A DNA stretch of 64,000 nucleotides from Rhizoctonia solani (GCF_016906535.1 NC_057373.1:2480001-2544000), one strand, 5' to 3'; positions 22,682 to 35,333 are shown, counted from the first letter of the stretch. Notes: generated by a model not told the origin, from the letters alone. Numbers and translations: made by a program.

Positions 22682-24404
22682 CTACTTGCGGCGATGAGTG
22701 CATACCGTGACGGGAGCTGCCGAAAGCGGGGAGTTATCATCACCCTCTTCTATAAAGTAGCCGCTGCTCACGCTACGCGAAGAATCATCGCATGATTGGC
22801 GGAGGGAATAAATCTATAAAAAGTAGGTAATGAATGAGATAGAAGCTTCCCCCACAAGCCAGCATTGTGTTACCTCTTTTTGAGTTTCGATTAATTTCGC
22901 CCTCAGGTTTTCGAGTTCGCGTTGCAAAGAAGAGATAAGGATCTACAATTAAATGCCCTTGAATCAAATATTTTGCTATTGAGAACAACCCATAATCGGC
23001 TCACCCGTGCTGCCTTGGAGTCTAGCTCTCCCTCTTTGGACGCCTGTCTAGACGCCTGCATCGGGTCTCCGCCTAAAATGTCCACCTGGTGCACAAGAGA
23101 TGACGCAGCTCGCTCATAGAAATCTCTTTGAAGCCGGATTCGCTCGTATGCTGCCTTGTACTTGGCCGAGGCATCTTGGCCTTCTCTGGAACCATCACTG
23201 CATCCAATCATTCGATTCAAAAGGTTCCGGAGGCCGGATAATCAATCAAAGCTGCTGACCTTGTTGGGGTAAGTTTGTCCCGGCAACCTTTCGAAGAACC
23301 CATCCGGGCTCGGGAGCGCTCAGTTTGTTCAACTTGTTGACATTGTTGGGCGTGTAGCATGATTCCAACTCGACGGCGTACTGCATTGGTCGAGCCGATT
23401 CCGTGTCGCTGTGGGCTCGCGGGTTCTTGGATCGGCGGAGCTTGTGACGAATTGGGTGTATGCGCGGTAGGCGAGGCACTGTAGGGCGGAGAAATAGCGA
23501 ACGAGCTGGCGCTTTGTTCGGCTCCTTGATTATAGATGTTGTCGTGAGTTTCGTGGACGGAGTAGCTATAGGGGTGTTCGGAACCAACAACACTACCTCG
23601 TCCATTGTCGTATGTAGCGTAAGATGAGGGCTGGCTGTTGTACAACGATTGTGCTTGGGGTGTGTTCGAGTGCTCAGAATGAGTTGGTTCCGGACCTCCG
23701 CTAGAGTGATAGCCACCATCAAAGGCCGTAGAATAGCTGTTATCCAACCCAGTTTGATCTTGCCTCGCCGGAGGATGGTGGTATTGTGTCGATATGAACG
23801 AAGCACTTGGGTAATTTGACTCTGAAGGTATCTTGACTGCGTGACCATACGAAGATGTTTGGGGATGAGGGCTAGAGAACGAGTTTGGGAGCGCAATCGA
23901 ATCAGTGTATGATGAAGGGCAATAATTCCCAGTGTTAGCGTAAGGTGACACGTTTGTTGGAGAACTTCGCGATGGAGAGCGTGACGGCAGATGCTCTTGG
24001 GATGTTGGTGAGGAGGTAAGCAAAGGCTGAAATGGTGATTGTACAGGAGCGGTAGCAAACGTGCATCTGTCCGACGCGCATGTCGATGCAAAGTTAACAT
24101 TGTGATGGGTCACAGAGGGGACGCATACCCAGGCCAACTACCGTTCGAGGGGTCCCTATACGCGAAGTTGGATGTCGTGCTATGCTGCACAAATGAGTCC
24201 GTCGTTTCCAGGGGTTGCGTGGTGTCCCCCCAATACTGACCCTAAAGTGGAGCGTTGCGACACCACAGCATTGGAACACATACATAGACCTACCTGTTCA
24301 GTTAAACGGTACGAGCGCGCTTGAGCAACATAAATCGACATTGCTCGGGGCTTGGAAATAGAATAAGGGCTGGGTGCGTGTGAGGAACATGGATAGGATC
24401 TCAT
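22682..24404 (-). CDS. Hypothetical low-complexity protein with C-terminal coiled coil
   Basis: Proposed exons on the minus strand run from ATG at 24402-24404 through a long Ser/Pro/Tyr/Gln-rich exon (about 23277-24064) to two short helical exons and a last exon ending at 22682. The large middle part (SPTSQEHLPSRSPSRSSPTN and similar) is disordered, like the activation regions of fungal regulators. The C-terminal part has heptad-like stretches (YKAAYERIRLQRDFYERAAS, then ILISSLQRELENLRAKLIET). No DNA-binding domain is recognised. Splice phases fit for all joins, but the frame of the last 60 codons of the long exon is uncertain, because a second frame there is also open. The gene converges with RIO2. 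Confidence 0.45.
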
Positions 24405-25098
24405 AGTGGAGGCTTAAAATGGTGGTAGCAAGAGGATCCTTGGACAGACCGACGTCTTCGGAGGGGGATTATAAGGTAAATGATACATGTGAAAATTATT
24501 TACTGCAACTCCGTTTGTCTGGGCCAGGCCCCTAAATATAATATTGCATTCTATCATATTACGGGTATGCAAGCTAGTTCTGGGGACTTCTTCGCTCCTG
24601 TAATTGAACGCTGCAGATCATAAGCCAGGCACTGGTGGGTTTCGTGGTTGATTCAATATATCCATATAGAGCCGGAAGGACTGTCAAACGACTGCGCGGA
24701 GATTACGGTGGATTTATCAGCGTATTAGCTTTTAAGACTCCAAGGGCATATCATGAATCGACCAGTCATATTCCGTCATAGTCTACATTTAATACAACAG
24801 CTGCTAAATTACTGACACTCGAATAAGAACAGAAGCAAGGGTACATCACATAGAATTTTGGGAGCCACGCCCGACGTGGTAGAAAGCTCGATTATCGGTA
24901 TTGAACAAACGACCTGCATAGGCTAATGGATCAACAAAAAGAAAAAAGTTCAACGAACGATCATCTGAACAAACTATGGCGTTATGGACTTGACAGCAAT
25001 GTAGAGTTGCCCCAACCAATCGTTGCGCAAGTTTCTTTAACATACATAAATGAATGCTCGTTCTATGGATAGTAGAAGAGAATTGACGCACTTTCAGT
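24405..25098. other. Spacer between a hypothetical gene and SPF30
   Basis: AT-rich sequence with stops in all frames at short distance; no exon, repeat or RNA gene recognised. It holds the promoter of the minus-strand hypothetical gene and the SPF30 3' end. Confidence 0.4.
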
Positions 25099-25895
25099 TC
25101 AAGATGCTTCCTCGGTAGTAAATTTATGTTTCTCCCTTGCAGCATATTCCGTCATCCCCTTGCCGCTACCAGTAACGCCAACTAGTATTTGAAATGAATA
25201 CAAGTCATTATATACGATTAACGTGAGTACTCACCTCGGCCGTGTGGATTGTCCGGAGTTCTGAATATACTATTGCCCTGCACACCAGCAATAGCCACAC
25301 CTTTTTTCTCGGATTTCTTTGCGAATTTTTGCCAGGCGGCCTGCTTATTGTTTTGCTCCTTGGCTTTTTGGGCGCGAACCTCGAGTTTCTTTTCGTTCTT
25401 CTTTTTCTTGCGCTCGCGTTCGGCCTCTTCCTCCGGAGACAACTTGCGCTTATTCATCATAGCGTTGTGACCGCGATAGCCACCGGCAGGCATTGGTTTC
25501 ACCGATGGTGCATCGACGAGCTCGGTGGAGTTATAACCCTTGAACACGATCGAGAATACACGTCGTTCGTCAGATCCACCCACTGATATAATCCGGGCAG
25601 GATACCATTGACCATCACCAGAGTATTTTGCAAGGCATTCGTCGCCAGCTTGCAACGAGGCTGCGGGAGTTGCCGGTTGTTTGCGGTTGTTGGTTGAGCT
25701 GGCAGGGGCACTCGTGGCAGAGCCAGAGGCCGTAGGAGTAGATGTTTCTTGCGTAAGGGCTGCCTCGGTCAGGGAAATGAGCTCCTTGAGCTCCGAACGC
25801 AAAGACGTCAGCTCTTCATTATCAGGATCCGATGCAAGAGCAACTTCGACTTGCGAAAGCTGGACCTGGTATGTCTCCAATTCTTTTCGGTCCAT
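25099..25895 (-). CDS. Tudor-domain splicing factor SPF30/SMNDC1-like
   Basis: Two exons, 25235-25895 and 25099-25181, give 247 residues. The N terminus is an alpha-helical segment (MDRKELETYQVQLSQVEVAL), followed by a Ser/Thr/Pro linker. The Tudor domain spans about residues 80-140 with GDECLAKYSGDGQWYPARI, VFSIVFKGYNSTELV and a following VKPMPAG. A strongly basic, charged helix (EEEAERERKKKKNEKKLEVR) follows. The second exon adds VGVTGSGKGMTEYAAREKHK, which matches the conserved SPF30 end and would be missed if read unspliced. SPF30 proteins bind dimethylarginine on Sm tails and help tri-snRNP joining; SmD2 is encoded 7 kb away. The gene is divergent from the NDUFB11-like gene with 175 bp between starts. 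Confidence 0.85.
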
Positions 25896-26070
25896 CCTTT
25901 ATATGAAAAAGTATGAAATCTAAAATACGGCAAGTGGAGTGAGAAGTGGTCGGGGTGGTCGTTCAAACTAGGCCCGGACAGCCACCCACCTGTACATTTG
26001 ACATTCACACGTGACCACGCAATACCATTGGATTTGGTCCCACCCATATCATCCACCACCACCATCGACT

Positions 26071-26530
26071 ATGTCTCGTATGTTTGGCGCTTCTGCGCAA
26101 AACATAGCTCGCTCTTGTCGTACCCGCCTGAACATCTCGGCCCAGCTACCTGAAGTCCGTCGAAATGCTTCAGGAGGAGTTCATTACAATCAGCCAACGG
26201 GCTATTTGTTCGGAGAAAAGGCAGGTCCAGATGATTGTTCTGAAAGTATTAGGCCCTAACCATTGCGCACATAATTAACAGCCCCCTCCACCTGGCCAAA
26301 GACGTAAAAAAGAGGACTGGGAATTCCTCTGGTATGCGGGTATGTTTGGCGGCATGATCTTCGGTGGGGTGTTATTATATTATAAACCAGATACAAGGTA
26401 TGTAATTCACCCTACTATTCTTGAGCTTGACTTATGACCGTTCTGTCCCAGCATTCAAACCTGGGCTTTGAGGGAAGCCAAAGAACGCATGGAGGCTCGT
26501 GGGGAGAAGATTGAATACAAGCCCTCGTAA
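26071..26530 (+). CDS. Complex I accessory subunit NDUFB11/ESSS-like
   Basis: Three exons, 26071-26220, 26282-26397 and 26452-26530, encode 114 residues. An N-terminal Arg/Ser-rich import-like sequence (MSRMFGASAQNIARSCRTRL) is followed by GYLFGEK, then PPPPGQRRKKEDWEFLWYAG, one membrane segment (MFGGMIFGGVLLYY), and KPDTSIQTWALREAKERM. This order (short matrix part, one helix, then a WA..EA basic tail) is that of the ESSS subunit of the inner-membrane NADH dehydrogenase arm. The first intron has to use a GC donor (AAG|GCAGGT) to keep the frame. A CACGTG at 26008-26013 lies in the shared promoter with SPF30. Confidence 0.75.
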
Positions 26531-26738
26531 TCCCGCATGTCCACTTTCTAAATTCCAATGTATTTCGATGACCTTTGATTTGACTTGACGAGTAACAAAA
26601 AACACTGCCCGTTATTCTCTTTCAGATCTCGTTGCTAAATACGAACTGATGTATTTAGACGCGCTTGCATGATACAGTTGAGTGTGTCTGCTAATTTCAA
26701 AGTTTCGCTGCCTGTGGAGAGGCGGGCGGCCATTCACC

Positions 26739-27495
26739 TTACGAACCCTCCTGACAAAACTTCTTGTATTGTTCTTCCGTGTAAAGCTTCTCGATCTACC
26801 CAGCTCGGAGTTAGATATAAATTTACGAGTGCTATTTTAGGTAAATCATTACCTCGGATGGGTCCGATACCTCGATTTTACAAAGCCAGCCTGCAACATG
26901 GATGTCAACTAATGTACCACTATCTCCGAATGAATTTGTCCCCACCTTCGCTCTCTGGGGACTCATTTAATAAAGAAGGTTTTCCTTCTAATGCAGAGTT
27001 GAGCTCCTTGATGGTCCCAGATACTGGAGCATACTATCACAAATATCACACTAACTCAGATGCTGTGTGGTGCTGCTGCGAGAGAACGCAAGCTTACAAT
27101 ATCACTGGCGGCCTTGACACTTTCAACAGCTCCAAGAGAATCTGGGGAAATGTAGAATATAATGGGAGCAACTTGACCAAATTTGGAGCAAACACACCTC
27201 CAATCTCCACCGTCGTACCCTTGCTCGCGAGTTCGACAAACACGACATCTCCCAACTGTGACTGAGCATATTTAGTGATAGAAATTGTCCCGATTTTGGT
27301 CTCAGAATCATAAGAGATCCACTCGTGATCCTTGGTGTATCGTTTGGCTGGAAATACTTCAATTTCGGAATTGATTGGATATCGTAGTCCATACTTACTC
27401 ACAATCGTCCGGGCAAACACAGTCGAACGAGGAATTATATGAGGCCTTACAAGGCTAGTGGCACGAAATGGGGATGCGTAGATGGCACGGTACAT
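26739..27495 (-). CDS. GCV3: Glycine cleavage system H protein, mitochondrial
   Basis: The gene starts at 27495 and has five exons; the first is 27198-27495. The product begins with an import-type leader (MYRAIYASPFRATSLVRP), then the lipoyl domain: YTKDHEWISY, IGTISITKYAQSQLGDVVFV and the lipoylation motif ESVKAASDIYAPVSG, whose Lys is the attachment site. Next come LNSALEGKPSLLNESP and EGWLCKIEVSDPSE, and the end is EKLYTEEQYKKFCQEGS. The C-terminal order GWL-K-I matches bacterial and yeast H proteins. The protein carries the aminomethyl arm between P, T and L proteins in mitochondrial glycine breakdown. The mature length is normal for the family. Confidence 0.93.
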
Positions 27496-27705
27496 GTTTA
27501 TGGATTGGTCGGTGAAAGCCGGTGATGGGTCTCAACACAAATTGGCTGGATATAACAGCGCTTATTTTAAAATTGGAAATTTTATTGACCTCCAATGGAT
27601 AACATGTGGAAGGTGAGGCGAAACTCCACTAAAGGTTCCAAATTATAAAGTACAAAAATGGATACAAGGAGCTGATACATATATCCTGATACAAGTGTCA
27701 ATAAA

Positions 27706-30700
27706 CTAGACTTTGGCTATCAGCCGACGGGTCTCTTGTGGTGTAAATCGCAAGATTGTCGAAAGCACACGAACAAGGTTAGGCTGATGGTTCAAAGTAA
27801 GCAACAATCCGGTACGGATAAAATTGACACTTACCCTCATCTCCTTATGCTCCAGGAATTGTAATATGACGTTCCGAATGTATTCGAGGTTGACCTCTTC
27901 CTCCTGTTTCGTTGGAGTCGCGCCGGCCTCCGAGACGGTGGGAGAACTGGGTCGAGGTGAAGTGGGCGAAGTAACCCCATTGCCATTCTTTCCTGTTTGA
28001 TTACCAGGGTTAGTTCCCGACCAGAATCCACCTACTCCCCCTGGACGTTGCCGCTCCAACAACGCGGCTGATGACTGGACCTTTCGGAGTTCATCGCGCA
28101 AAGTCTGTCAGGAGCCCATATTTTGTACAATTAGAATACTGTTACCCAGCAGATACGATAAATCAAGGCTAACCTTGTTGCTCATCTTGAGCGATGTTTC
28201 TCTGCTTTTACTCTCTTCGAACTGTGTCTCTAGTGAGCTAGCCCGTTCTAATGCCTCAGCATGATCACTCTCGATCGTTTGCTGTACTCGTCGTGAGTGA
28301 ATGCATCTGGACGGAAATTCAAACTACTTTACCAATTTACTTTGTACTTGTTTCAGCTGGCCTTCTAGCGCGGATCGATTTTGCTCCCACCCATCGCGCT
28401 GAAATTGTAACTCCTTGACATTTTGCTCAAGAGATGCCACTTTTTCATCCATGCCCTTCCCAACTCGCCCGCTCTCAATCCATTTGTCTTCAGCTTGTCG
28501 CAGCGCGAAGCGCAATTTTTCTATCTCTTTGCTGCGATCTGCGAGTGTCTTATTCCAGTCATCTTCGGCCTCGTTGCGCTCCTTTTCGATAGCCCTCAAT
28601 TTGGCTCGCATTTCAGACAGTCGGCCTTCGAACTTGCCTTCTGCTTCCGAGAGCAGACGGGCGACCTCGGGCCCTGGAGTGGGTGAATGCGTCGACAGCC
28701 GGCTCCCATTGCGAAGTTCGTCGAGCTCATCCGTCAAGAGCGAGTTACGGTCCTCAGCCTCCCTTAGTTGAAATTGCATCTCGTTGAGTTGGTTCTGGAC
28801 AGTTTGCAGGTGGGACTGAGCAGATTCAGCCTCGGCCTGACGTGTTTGGCACTGCTCGAATAGCGAGTCCTTCTCATTGACCAAATTAGAGACTGTGGAT
28901 TCCAAATTTGCTATGCGAGTAGTTTTTGCGGATAGCTCTTTCGAGTGAGCAGCCTATTCAGAGTTAAGTCACGTCCCATGAGAACTAATTGCAACAAGCC
29001 AACCTTGGTTGTGATAGCTTCCAATTCATATTGCCCTTTTCGGGCAGATAGCTCTTTTTCATACCGTTCTTTCGTTTCCTTGAGTTCCCTCTCAAATCTG
29101 TCCCTTATTCCTGCAATATCCCGCTCTCGTTCGCTCTTGGCTCTTTCGGCGTCGGCCTTGATGCGTTCAATCTCCGCTCTGGCCGCAGATAGGTCTTCTT
29201 TATCCTTCTCGCGCTCCCTGATCACATCGTCTCTTTCCTTCTCTGCCTTGGTGAGTTTTTGACGAACAGTCTTGAGAAGGGTTATTGCTTTGGTACGTTT
29301 CTCTTCCTCGTCTTTTAGTGCTCGCTTGAGACGCTCAATCTCAGCTTCGTGTTGCAATACGATACTTTTGCTGGATACCGTATCCGATTCTGCGACTTTG
29401 AGCAATGCCTCGGACTCCGTCAGTTGTTGCCGAAGCTTTTCTATGAGATCAGATTGCGAGGTAGATTCCATCTTGTGCATTTCTCGGACCTCTTCTAGTC
29501 TTTCTTCTTGTTCTAGGAGGTGCAACGACATTTCAGGGCTTGGGTCCTAAGAATACACATGTATACGTACGTTTGATTTGACCTGTGAGACGTTTAATTT
29601 CTTCAGTCGAAAGCTGAAAGCCGAGCTCAGTACTGAGCATCGTCATTATAGTATATGCCATACCTCCACTTTCATTTTCTGATTCGTAAGGTATGCGCGT
29701 AGTCCATCTAAGTCTGCTATACCTTCCAATGGAGAAAGCTCTTTGATCAGTTTGTCTGCCGCTACTTTTTCGGCCTGTAGCCGCTTAAAGGAGGTTGAGA
29801 TGTCTAGGTTTAGGTTAGTCAGAGTAATCCTATTTTCAATAGATACACACCACTAAATCGCTCTTCAACGACCTTTAGTCGCTCTCGTAGTTTTGTATCT
29901 CCATCCTCTTCACCAGCAACTCCAGTTTGGGCAGCATCTTCTATGTTGGGACTATTGTCTGTTGGATCAATAGTTGGTGGATGATCTGTCCCTGATACAC
30001 GCCCTCGGGATAGCCCGCTATTAATAGGAGTGACCAGCGTGTCTGTCTCCAGTACAGTCAAGTTATCGGTCGCAATATCGAGGGCTCGCTCATCTACTGA
30101 ATCACCAGAAGACCCAACGGTAATATCCGAGCGTGACTCAGCCGTCGCAAACTCGGAAGGGGTGGCAAGTGCACTTGATGGCGTTGACACGTCAACTATG
30201 ATATTGGGTGGCCGATGAGGTGTTTCATTGACTTCCGGGACTTGGACCCGAGGAGGGGTCTTGGGCGTAGGGGCGTGGTTCGTAACAGGCATGGCTCATG
30301 ATTTTCGGGTTGGATTTGGGATATGGGATATTCAGGAGGCGGAGGAGAAAGTGGATGGACTGCAACTGGTGATGGAGCCAGTATCTGATTCCGAGGCACA
30401 GGTATGATCAAATTGTCAAGTGAAGCGGATGGAATATGTGTATGCTGCGCAGGCGGAGACATCGGAAGGTGAACAGATGCAGGATCAATAGGACCTTCGG
30501 TCAGTTCGATCGGTTTGAGAAGGTCACGCTCAATGGGCGAGGCAGGGAGAGGTATTTGTGCAGGGTCGGCCGACACTGGTAGTCGCTGGACTGGTGTCGG
30601 AGTATCAGGCGTTTCCACGGCCGAAGAGCTTCTCGCCATAGGAGACACGGAGCCGTCTCCAGCAGAAAAATTGGCCCTTAGTCGCTCCTCTAGAGAAAGA

Positions 30701-31071
30701 CCACTTCTGCGAGGTGTAGGAGCGTGTATAGGAGAGTTTTCACGAGAGCCCTTCGCATCAGGTTGACCAGAGTTTACCGATGCAGTGCGCTGTAGGGTCA
30801 GAGATCTTCGAAGGTTAGACATTGCAGAGTCCGCCAGTTGAGATGTCGAGCGTGGTTGATATGGGAGGTAACCGAAAGAACCCGAATGCTGAGTAGGAGA
30901 AGGCGTGTCTAGGCTATGCCGAACAGCTGGCGGGGAGCTTGAATACGTAGTATCAATGGGTGAAGATAGGCTATCCTGCCTTCCTGGACGAGGACCTCCT
31001 TGGGTGCCAACGGCCAATGCCTCGACTGCTTCCAAACTGTCCTCCAGACGCTTGCGGAAATTATTGAACAT
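27706..31071 (-). CDS. GRIP-domain golgin (long coiled-coil Golgi tether) with a one-base frame break
   Basis: The N-terminal part starts MFNNFRKRLEDSLEAVEALA at 31071 and is Ser/Pro-rich. The middle exons (about 27840-30000) are classic coiled coil with heptads (for example LKRALKDEEEKRTKAITLL and ERERDIAGIRDRFERELKE). The last two exons form a GRIP domain: LEYIRNVILQFLEHKEMR joined to PNLVRVLSTILRFTPQE. GRIP domains bind Arl1-GTP on trans-Golgi membranes. At about 30291 the open frame changes by one base (between NHEP and MPVTNHAPT). No good intron explains it; one missing C in a CC run would restore the frame. Two introns near 29550-29700 and 27840 were needed to keep phase. If the break is real, the gene would start at 30292 and lack its first 260 residues. 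Confidence 0.8.
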
Positions 31072-31525
31072 CAAGACGACCAAAGATTCTGGTTCGAATG
31101 ATTAGAGCAACCGTGGTTCACAAATATTATACTTTCACTTTAAGAAACGCGTAGCTCGGCTCTTCCAGAATAAAGCACTTACATATAGTAACCAAACGAA
31201 GTAAGATACTACACACTTCCAGCCCTATTGATAAACCGTCGCCAAGAGGCGACACTCTCCGACAAACACAGAGGTTTTAATTTATCTTATTGAGACGACG
31301 AATATAAAAAAGGCAAGAACACCTGGATCGACAGCAAGTACAGGCAGTTCACCTGTGTGAGTTGGTACTCCACAGCCACACCACTTTCTACTTTAGGTCA
31401 CGTGCCTTTGTACTCCTCAAACTGGGGTGCTCCAGCAAGTTAAATAACTTCAAATTACCTTGCCTACAAGAATTCGATGTATACAGTAACATAATATATA
31501 ATCAGACATTATGAAACTCTCTAAT
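31072..31525. other. Spacer between golgin and RTA1 gene
   Basis: AT-rich, no exon recognised. It holds the golgin promoter; a CACGTG is present at 31399-31404. Confidence 0.4.
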
Positions 31526-32751
31526 CTACACCGCTCCTTTCGCCACAACAGTGTCTTCACTCACCACGATTCGATTGTTGAGTAGCAAACCCGGGTGAAA
31601 CACATTGATTGCATACATAGCTACTACTATAGGCATTCCATCTAGGACGTCTTTGATATAAATAATAGACTCTTTCAGTAAATATCGATTAGCATAACAC
31701 GCATATACTCACTGAAATACAACTCGTTTGTGATTATTGGTCCAGTCCACCCATCTAAGAGCTCGATAGTTCGGTAAATGGATCTAGACTATAATGAGCC
31801 AAAATTAATGTCCTCAAGAAGGACGAACCGTACCGGATGTATATAAATAACGTCGAGATTGAAAGGCCAAGGATCATGAATGTTATTTTCGTGTCGAGCT
31901 GGGATTTGTTTCGCTCAGTTTCAGAGTCGGTCCTCAATGTTTGACGTAGTGGGCGATCGAAGTGATATCGAAGTAAGAACTCTGATGCAAGGATTGTATA
32001 TGCAGTTATAGCGACCAGCTGGAATATGATACCCCCAACCTATAGAATGATTAGCGTTTGTTAATTTGTTACAGAACTTCTGGCTAACCATTATTCTTGC
32101 CCCCTTTTCTGGATCTTCGTTCATAAATTGAACCGCGAGACTGGCCTTTGCACCTCCAACTGCTTGAATAACCAAAGCCACGATGTCGCAAGTAATAAAG
32201 ACAACAGTATCTTTCAAGAGCGATCAATGGGGATACGGCTCAAGGAGAATCTCGAGGGTACTCACATAGCTTAGGAGAAAGTCTACTGTATTGGTAGCCA
32301 AGACTTTCGATTATCTTCCCAAGTATAACGAAGTTGGCTGCTGTCATGAAAGAAGGAGCAATTATGGTACAGCATATTCTAGTGGTATCGACATCAGCTC
32401 AGCTGCTTAGCTCAGATTTCATGGTACATGACGTCAATGTAACTTACTGCATCAGATACGGGCTCAAGAGGCCAGGCCTGGAGCTCGACCAAAGTCTACC
32501 CGTCCACCCAAGGATTTCTAAAATCCCGCCGGTCACGATTGTTGGAAAAAGCCACCACATTCGAGACCAAACCATCTGTCCGGTATGCAGGGCGGTGGAC
32601 GCAGCATACAAGGCTACAAACAATATGCATATCCATTTCGTAGGTACGAAACCATATAAACTCCCCTCTATCTAAATACCATCTGTTGAATGGGCCACTA
32701 CCCCAACGTATAATAAAAAGTATTTACCTCGTTGACTTTTACCAGTTTCAT
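31526..32751 (-). CDS. RTA1-like seven-helix membrane protein
   Basis: The start (MKLVKVNE) is at 32751 and the stop at 31526-31528, with about seven exons. Recognised pieces in order are YGFVPTKWICILFVALYAA, WWLFPTIVTGGILEILGWTGRLWS, APSFMTAANFVILGKII, VVFITCDIVALVIQAVGGAKAS, GGIIFQLVAITAYTILASEF and ITFMILGLSISTLFIYIR, then SIYRTIELLDGWTGPIITNE. This is the fungal RTA1 family (lipid-translocating exporters and stress-resistance proteins in the plasma membrane), with WTGRLWS and TCD..ALVIQAVGG as hallmarks. The C-terminal exon (PIVVAMYAINVFHPGFLL) is the usual last helix. The substrate is unknown; family members are linked to resistance to lipid-acting compounds. Confidence 0.85.
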
Positions 32752-34092
32752 ACTCGGATAGTTATTTCGATCGCTGTTCTATACCCGGGCCAATGGGCGA
32801 ACTTAATGCACTAGTGCAAGCTCTCTCAATTTCTGTCCCTTTAAATAAACACCTCTAACCGAGGCCGAAGCCGAAGCCGAGATCAAGTTCCATTTATTCT
32901 AGCACGTGGGCGGTAATTTACAGTGCTAGTAGCAATCATATCACACATTCGAAGTATTGACAATATAAATGAGACTCACATTAAAATTCCACCGAACTTC
33001 ATGCTAGGCCGTTCTCATAGTGTTTGATTTAGGCATTCCTCTGTAGAGCTAGCCTAGAACACGAGAGTCCATGAATTTCAATGATCGAGAAACCTAGAAT
33101 TTTTATATAAGTGTGAAAATTATCTGTTCACCAAAGAAGCTAACGGTATGGGTAATGTAGATGTTATTTACATACAATGCGGACTCACAAGAGACTCACA
33201 TCATCTTCACTCTTTTGGGGTGCTTGTAGTTGCAGTTTACAACCTCCAATTATTGTGGAATCCGAACGCGATGATTGGCAAGCATAGCCTGCATTCATCC
33301 CATATGAGTTCATACCCTCTGCCCCAGAAAATTACATGCACAAAGTTCCCTCTATCTACATGATAGCGACCAAACACCTACCGACGGTACCCGCACACTA
33401 TTTTGTAGCTTCTTTGCCCTTCTTTGCCCTTCTCCGCCCGATACAGGATCTCACCCTCATGGATCGGAATCACAGGCACATATTTCACATTAGACTTTGG
33501 CAGGTTTGTTTTATGTCACCAGCACTACATGCTGTGCTAATAACGTGGGGGCGGATTAGTTGCTAGCCGGTGGAGAGGACCGGATTAAAATCGAAGCCAC
33601 AGTAAGTAGCCGGTGGTCATTTATTGATCATGGGTAATCCAGGAGCCGGACGTCAGTAGATCTATAGATCGAAGCAGAAGTGATGTATCTATGCATACAT
33701 AAACCTGAAACTGGTATTATTCTTACTCCACTCGTTGCGAAACGAACTCCAAAACCTTGGTCTCGTCCGGCCTATATATTTCATTTCGGGGATAGCTTCT
33801 GTGTTGCCAGGAAGTTTGTACAAATATTGAATGGGAGTTTCACATTGCGTATATGGATTCAGAGCGCTAGACAAGATTCTTGATCAAGACAGACCCCCAT
33901 GTAGTAGTATTTGTTAAGTAAGGCCCAGGCCCCACACCTTGGTCGATAATGAGTTCTGTTCAAGGGCTTACGAATTTTGGTAGCCAATTGTAACCGGAGT
34001 TCGAAACGTATAAAAGCGAAGCTGCGCATATGACTTGGTCGCTGACTTCTTTCTCACCTCCCTCCCACCTCTGCTTCGCATACCCAATACCC
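32752..34092. other. 1.3-kb intergenic stretch between RTA1 and aldo-keto reductase
   Basis: No supported exon. Small repeats are present: GCCGAA-type units at about 32857-32880 and three TTCT(T/C)(T/C)GCCC units at about 33410-33440. A CACGTG (32903-32908) lies upstream of RTA1. The right end holds the aldo-keto reductase promoter. Confidence 0.45.
33984..34016 (+). promoter_or_regulatory. CCAAT and TATA box of the aldo-keto reductase gene
   Basis: CCAAT at 33984-33988 and TATAAAAG at 34009-34016 lie about 105 and 77 bp upstream of the ATG at 34093. Such a clear TATA box is unusual in this window and fits an inducible gene. Confidence 0.5.
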
Positions 34093-35333
34093 ATGTCCAA
34101 CGTACACACTATCAGATTGAACGACGGAACCATCGTTCCCACCCTGGCCTTTGGTACCGGTAAGCAAATAGACCAGAGCCAACTGGCCTAGACTTTCTGA
34201 TCCCAGTCGAATTCAGGCACTGCTCTATATTCTAAAGATTCAACATCAGCAGTTAGGCAAGCCATTTCGAAAGCAGGCTACATTCATATCGATTGTGCCG
34301 AATGTAAGTGAAGCAGGCGTGTTCAATGGCATAGTACCAAAATCAACTATCAGCCTATGGCAATGAGAGTTATACCGCACAAGCAATTCAAGATAGTGGC
34401 GTTCCTCGTGAACAGCTCTTTCTTACATCAAAATGTAAGTCGTCAGCGACGACAAGTATACCTGAACATATTATTACCCATTTTTTTCTTCAGGCTGGAC
34501 CAGGGATCCACGAAAGTCACTTGAAAAAACTCTGAGAGAGGTAAGGGATCAATTATTGACGAATCAGTTATCAGCACTGATATTTTTTTAGTTGAAAACA
34601 TCCTACGTGGATTTGTACCTGATACATAGCCCTATCCAAACATCGAACCTTGCCGAGGCATGGAAGATCATGGAAGATCTCAAGACAGAAGGCAAAGCAC
34701 GTTCGATTGGTGTCTCCAATTTTAGAGCAAAGGACTTGAAGGCTGTAATTGAAGTCGCCAAGGTGTGTGAGTTTGTTGGCAGATAAGTACACTTCGATAC
34801 AAACATTTTAGTAATAGATAATACCGAGCGTCAACCAGATAGAATTTCATCCATACGTTTTTGCGTCAGTTCAGCCCCTTCTCGAATTATGCCGCCAGCA
34901 TAATATAACTATCGAATCCTATGGCCCACTCACGCCTCTTATTCGTCACTCTGGAGGGCCAGTGGATGACCCGGTTAAGAAAGTCGCAGCTCGAATGGCT
35001 AAGGGACCAGAGGCCGGAGCAGTAACGGAGGGCCAGGTGTTGCTCAAGTGGGCACAACAGCGAACGAACGGGGTCGTCATTACGTTCGTTGGCCTCATTT
35101 AACCGCTCATATCGCCAACTCACCTAGCTTCTCCCTTAGTACCTCCTCTAAACTTGACCGGCTGCTCGAACAAAAGGCCGCATTGGACTTACCCCCATTA
35201 TCCAACGAGGAACTACGGTCAATTGAAACTGAGGCTGCCAAGAAACACTATCGTCACTTTGTAAGTTCGCATCTTCAGTTTTCAAAGATATGTCTAATTA
35301 TTTCATTAGATGAAACATATGGATGACGCATAG
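34093..35333 (+). CDS. NADPH-dependent aldo-keto reductase
   Basis: About eight exons begin with MSNVHTIRLNDGTIVPTLAFGTG at 34093 and end MKHMDDA at 35333. The active-site tetrad is visible: Asp in GYIHIDCAE, Tyr at the start of the next exon (YGNE), Lys in LTSKCW and His in LYLIHSP. Cofactor-side motifs are also there: RSIGVSNF, SVNQIEFHPYV, QVLLKWAQQRTNGVVI and a TTSSK start of the NADPH loop. The exon after EVAK begins with IIPSVNQ, and reading through the intron gives a false stop. The enzyme reduces aldehydes and ketones, probably in the cytosol; the substrate is open. Length is near the 300 residues usual for the family. Confidence 0.88.

Noticed and set aside
22462..22710. Plus-strand ORF of 82 codons between RIO2 and the next gene
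   Set aside because: Overlaps the last exon of the minus-strand gene, no splice partners and no family similarity.
33405..33445. Short tandem repeats (TTCTTTGCCC units) suggesting a CRISPR-like or satellite array
   Set aside because: Only three adjoining 10-bp units, no spacers; a chance microsatellite in a eukaryotic spacer.
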